Of a stretch of DNA of 64,000 nt, positions 61,427-64,000 are shown piece by piece (the first letter of the stretch is position 1; each line of letters begins with the position of its first letter). The DNA lies in contig NC_084596.1 of NCBI RefSeq assembly GCF_033807715.1, positions 40,038,458-40,102,457 on the forward strand. Reading direction: 5' to 3'. The translations under genes were made by a program, and so were the position numbers. The notes beneath the pieces were generated by a model. The model made no database searches and had not been told where the DNA came from. It was given only the letters and a program-made list of their open reading frames with translations. The stretch comes from Cololabis saira. Taxonomy: Eukaryota; Chordata; Actinopteri; Beloniformes; Belonidae.

Positions 61427-62022
61427 AGCCCAACAGGCTTTAGAAGATAAAATATCCCAAATATATGTGTGTGGTTTGCAAAGACTTCCCCACAGCCCCT
61501 CAAACATTGAATTGTTTGATTGGGGTCTATTTTGGAAAGGATTCCAGGGGTTCTGAAGAATCTATGGACTATTTTCCACTGGTATTCTCTCCATTGGTTT
61601 GCATTAGTTACTTTGTGTATTTCTGATGTAATATTATCCCAAACCTCCTCCCTTATTTCTATTTCGAGCTCTGCTTCCCATTTTTTCATGGCAGACAGTA
61701 TTCGGTATACATGAGATATTGGTCTCCCTATGTGCTTTCCGTTTTGAATTTTTGTCAGGTATTGCTCAATCGGGGAGTCTGATTTTTTAATGCAGTTCCA
61801 GTCTGGGTGTTTAAACAAATAACTTCTTATCTGAAGATATCTATAGAAATCCAATCTTGGCAGGTTGAACTCATTCATCAACTGTTCGAATGTTTTCAAT
61901 TCCTGGTCCTCAATGAGCTGGTGGATGTAGTTAAGATTTACATGTCCCCATCTTTTGTACCCTGCATCCAATTTTGGAGGTATAAAACCCTTTAAATGAG
62001 CCACACCCGACAACACAGACAC
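61427..62022 (-). pseudogene. L1-like (fish LINE-1/Tx1 type) ORF2 C-terminal fragment
   Basis: A 218-codon open frame on the minus strand, of which about 195 residues look like the C-terminal region of fish L1 ORF2: PRLDFYRYLQIRSYLFKHPD, IGRPISHVYRILSAMKKWE, EYQWKIVHRFFRTPGI and a degenerate CLRGCGEVFANHTHIF Cys/His end. No RT domain is left. 5'-truncated, not a host gene. Confidence 0.75.
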
Positions 62023-62292
62023 ATCTCAAGGGAGGCCAAAATTATTCTGCACCTCTATATTAAAGGTTTTAGGGACCGTCCTGCCCCTTGGTGTCAGGCA
62101 CTTTTCACAGTATTCTAATAAAATATATGCTCATATTATCTGTAAGTGTGTAAAAGGAGGTTGTGTTCCACTGTAAGAAATGTAAGACATTTCGTAGCCC
62201 GACCTTTGTTCTGCTGTCCTAATGCTGGAATACAGTCTCTGTTAAATAAAATTGTTCTTCCATAATGCAAAACACATTTTTCTGTGATTTAA

Positions 62293-62536
62293 AGCAGCAC
62301 AATGTAACTTTCAGCTTTTGTTGAGTTTGGCGGCTCCTTTGGACAAAAGCGGTAGTGTTTTACCAGTAGTGTGGCAGGGTTCCTACCATGCACCTCAAAG
62401 TTACATAGTGCCAGTGAAGGCGATACAGACCCCTCAGACCATGACAGAGGTGTCATTAAACCTGTTGGAAGTTGATGTACCATCACAATGACTCTGGAAA
62501 TATGATATTACGGTGGAAAAGTTACATAGTGTTGCT
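62293..62536. mobile_element. TTAA-flanked inverted-repeat MITE, copy 2
   Basis: Same ends and interior as 32881-33171 (agcagcacaatgtaacttt, tggcggctcctttggacaaa), flanked by TTAA. It lacks the palindrome insertion of copy 1. Confidence 0.9.
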
Positions 62537-62539
62537 TTA

Positions 62540-63730
62540 AGAGCCTTCATACATTGTCTTTTGATTATTTTAATTGTTCTCACAGACAGACACTTGCTCT
62601 TATTGTCACATTCATCATTTAAATACATAAGACTGCATTTGTGTCTGATTCTACCTCCCCAGCAGACTGCAGCATAAAACAACACACTGACCACAGACTG
62701 ATAAACATCTGCAGCAACGTACTACAGATGTCAATAGATCCGGATCATCAAATATTTAACTGAAAACCATAATTTATCATTATCCAATGTAAGGGAGTAT
62801 TAATAAATCGCTTACATTAATCTCATGTAGCTAAACAAGAGATGCATTGCACCAGATTACAGTTCAGTTGCTAATTTATCTGCAATCCATGAAGCAAAGT
62901 TTTCCCTCCCCCCAAAATAACACAGAAAAGCTTGTCAAATTACACTTTTAGTTGTCATCCAGCCATTCAATACACGTAACTGACATTGATGTATTTTACT
63001 TTTTATTGCAGTTTGTGTTATTTTAACATTTTTGTTTCAGTGAAAGTTGTCTCACATGAGTTTCAAAGACGTTAGGATGAAAAAAAACCAATGTTTTGTA
63101 ATGCCAACATGTGGTATTAACTTGTCTTCCCATTTCCAAAGAAAAAAAAGGAAAAATATTGCGCCTCCCCTCGTATTATTACTTGTATTATTATTACAAG
63201 TATTAGTTCAGTACTATCCCATGACAGCCATATTCGTGTCACATGAAGTCAAAAAAATTACCCTGCTCCATCCCCATTACCCTCTAGTTATTTTTCTTTT
63301 CTTCTCTTTTTCCCCCTTATCTAATCACTTCCTTTTTTTCCATCCACCCTCTTTTTCATTATTTCCACAATCAGATTAGAGCTGCAACAGACTGGTTACA
63401 CAATGCAGAATTGGTAAGGACATGGAAAATCAAAAAAGATATTTTCAAACTGCATGGAATGATTGTTTCCTGTGGGTGCTATTTATGGTCTCAGTAACCG
63501 CCCTTTAAATGCATTTTCTATTTTCAGACATAGATTGATTCATTACGGTCACGTCTACCAATAAACATTTTGCACAGAAAACATTTGAAGAAGTCACAAT
63601 TCAGTGGTCAGTAATTTTGATAGAAGTCAGAATATCTGTTACAGAGGAGAAATACAACTATTCATGGCTGAATTTCATTATAATGTTATACAATCAACTG
63701 CAGTTTAAACTTTCCTTCAAGCAGTGTAAT
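62540..63730. other. flanking DNA, nothing recognised
   Basis: A/T-rich with pyrimidine-rich parts (63.28-63.36 kb). The 110-codon frame at 63047-63379 has no domain and is rich in low-complexity Phe/Leu/Ser. No uchl5 exon was found. Confidence 0.4.
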
Positions 63731-63733
63731 TAC

Positions 63734-64000
63734 TACGACGGAGTATTAGAGCCAAACTAAGAAAAAAAAGAAGGAAATTACGAAAATAAAGTCATAATAA
63801 TATGAGAATAAAGTCGTAATATTACGAGAATAAAATCGTAATATTAAATATATTATAAATATATAAATATAACTTCACAAGATGCTCAATATTCAACATT
63901 TTTACACACTCTTCCTGTTAGAGTTCTCATAAATTAACACTTTATTCTTGTAATATTACGACTTTATTCTCATAAATTGCGACTTTATTCTTGTAATGTT
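63734..64000 (+). mobile_element. second copy of the tacgacgg (IS3EU-like) family, cut by the window edge
   Basis: Begins tacgacggagtattagagcc and continues with aaattacgaaaataaagtc and inverted attacgactttattctcat arms, like 30769-31369, with an almost complete loss of the coding middle. Confidence 0.75.

Noticed and set aside
61366..62022. 218-codon minus frame as a possible host gene next to ro60 (expected neighbour uchl5)
   Set aside because: The protein resembles the C-terminus of fish L1 ORF2 and shows no ubiquitin hydrolase motif.

Overview
The window reads as vertebrate nuclear DNA from a teleost fish, probably a percomorph-type genome. It holds spliced genes with GT/AG introns and vertebrate-like proteins. 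Its repeats are typical of fish: hAT, Tc1 and pogo remnants, TTAA-flanked inverted-repeat elements, L2/Rex-like and L1-like retroelement pieces, and long CA, CTTC and TAAC microsatellites. No bacterial, organellar or viral gene content was seen.

Three real protein-coding genes are supported. (1) cdc73 (parafibromin, a PAF1-complex subunit) is on the minus strand. Exon 1 starts at 32434, and 14 coding exons can be placed exon by exon down to 422; the last part of the C-terminal domain lies beyond the left edge. (2) b3galt2 (beta-1,3-galactosyltransferase 2) is a single-exon coding sequence on the plus strand at 13183-14448. It sits inside cdc73 intron 10 in antisense orientation, the nested arrangement known in mammals. 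(3) ro60 (Ro60/TROVE2, the Y-RNA-binding ring protein) is on the minus strand. A noncoding exon lies near 60.2 kb, and eight coding exons from 56909 to 38119 give a predicted 535 aa protein. The order ro60 then cdc73 in the same orientation matches human 1q31, but no glrx2 coding sequence was seen between them.

Layout: 0.4-32.4 kb cdc73 with b3galt2 nested at 13-14.5 kb; 32.4-38.1 kb intergenic, repeat-rich, probably with the ro60 3' UTR; 38.1-60.25 kb ro60; 60.3-64 kb flanking DNA with an L1-like fragment and inverted-repeat elements.

Introns and intergenic DNA are dominated by transposable elements. Many can be delimited to the base by target-site duplications (8 bp for hAT-like, 6 bp for an IS3EU-like element, TA or TTAA for others), and several are nested two or three deep. 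Notable ones are a short element with terminal inverted repeats that carries a THAP-domain exon (38401-39173), an integrase-type element that makes up most of cdc73 intron 2, a three-level nest at 45.0-47.1 kb, and a composite repeat containing a nearly intact reverse-transcriptase ORF at 1.2-4.7 kb. The most function-relevant oddity in a host gene is an Asn where Ro60 normally has the third metal-site Asp. I found no operon-like or defence-type novel system; the unusual material is transposon structure.
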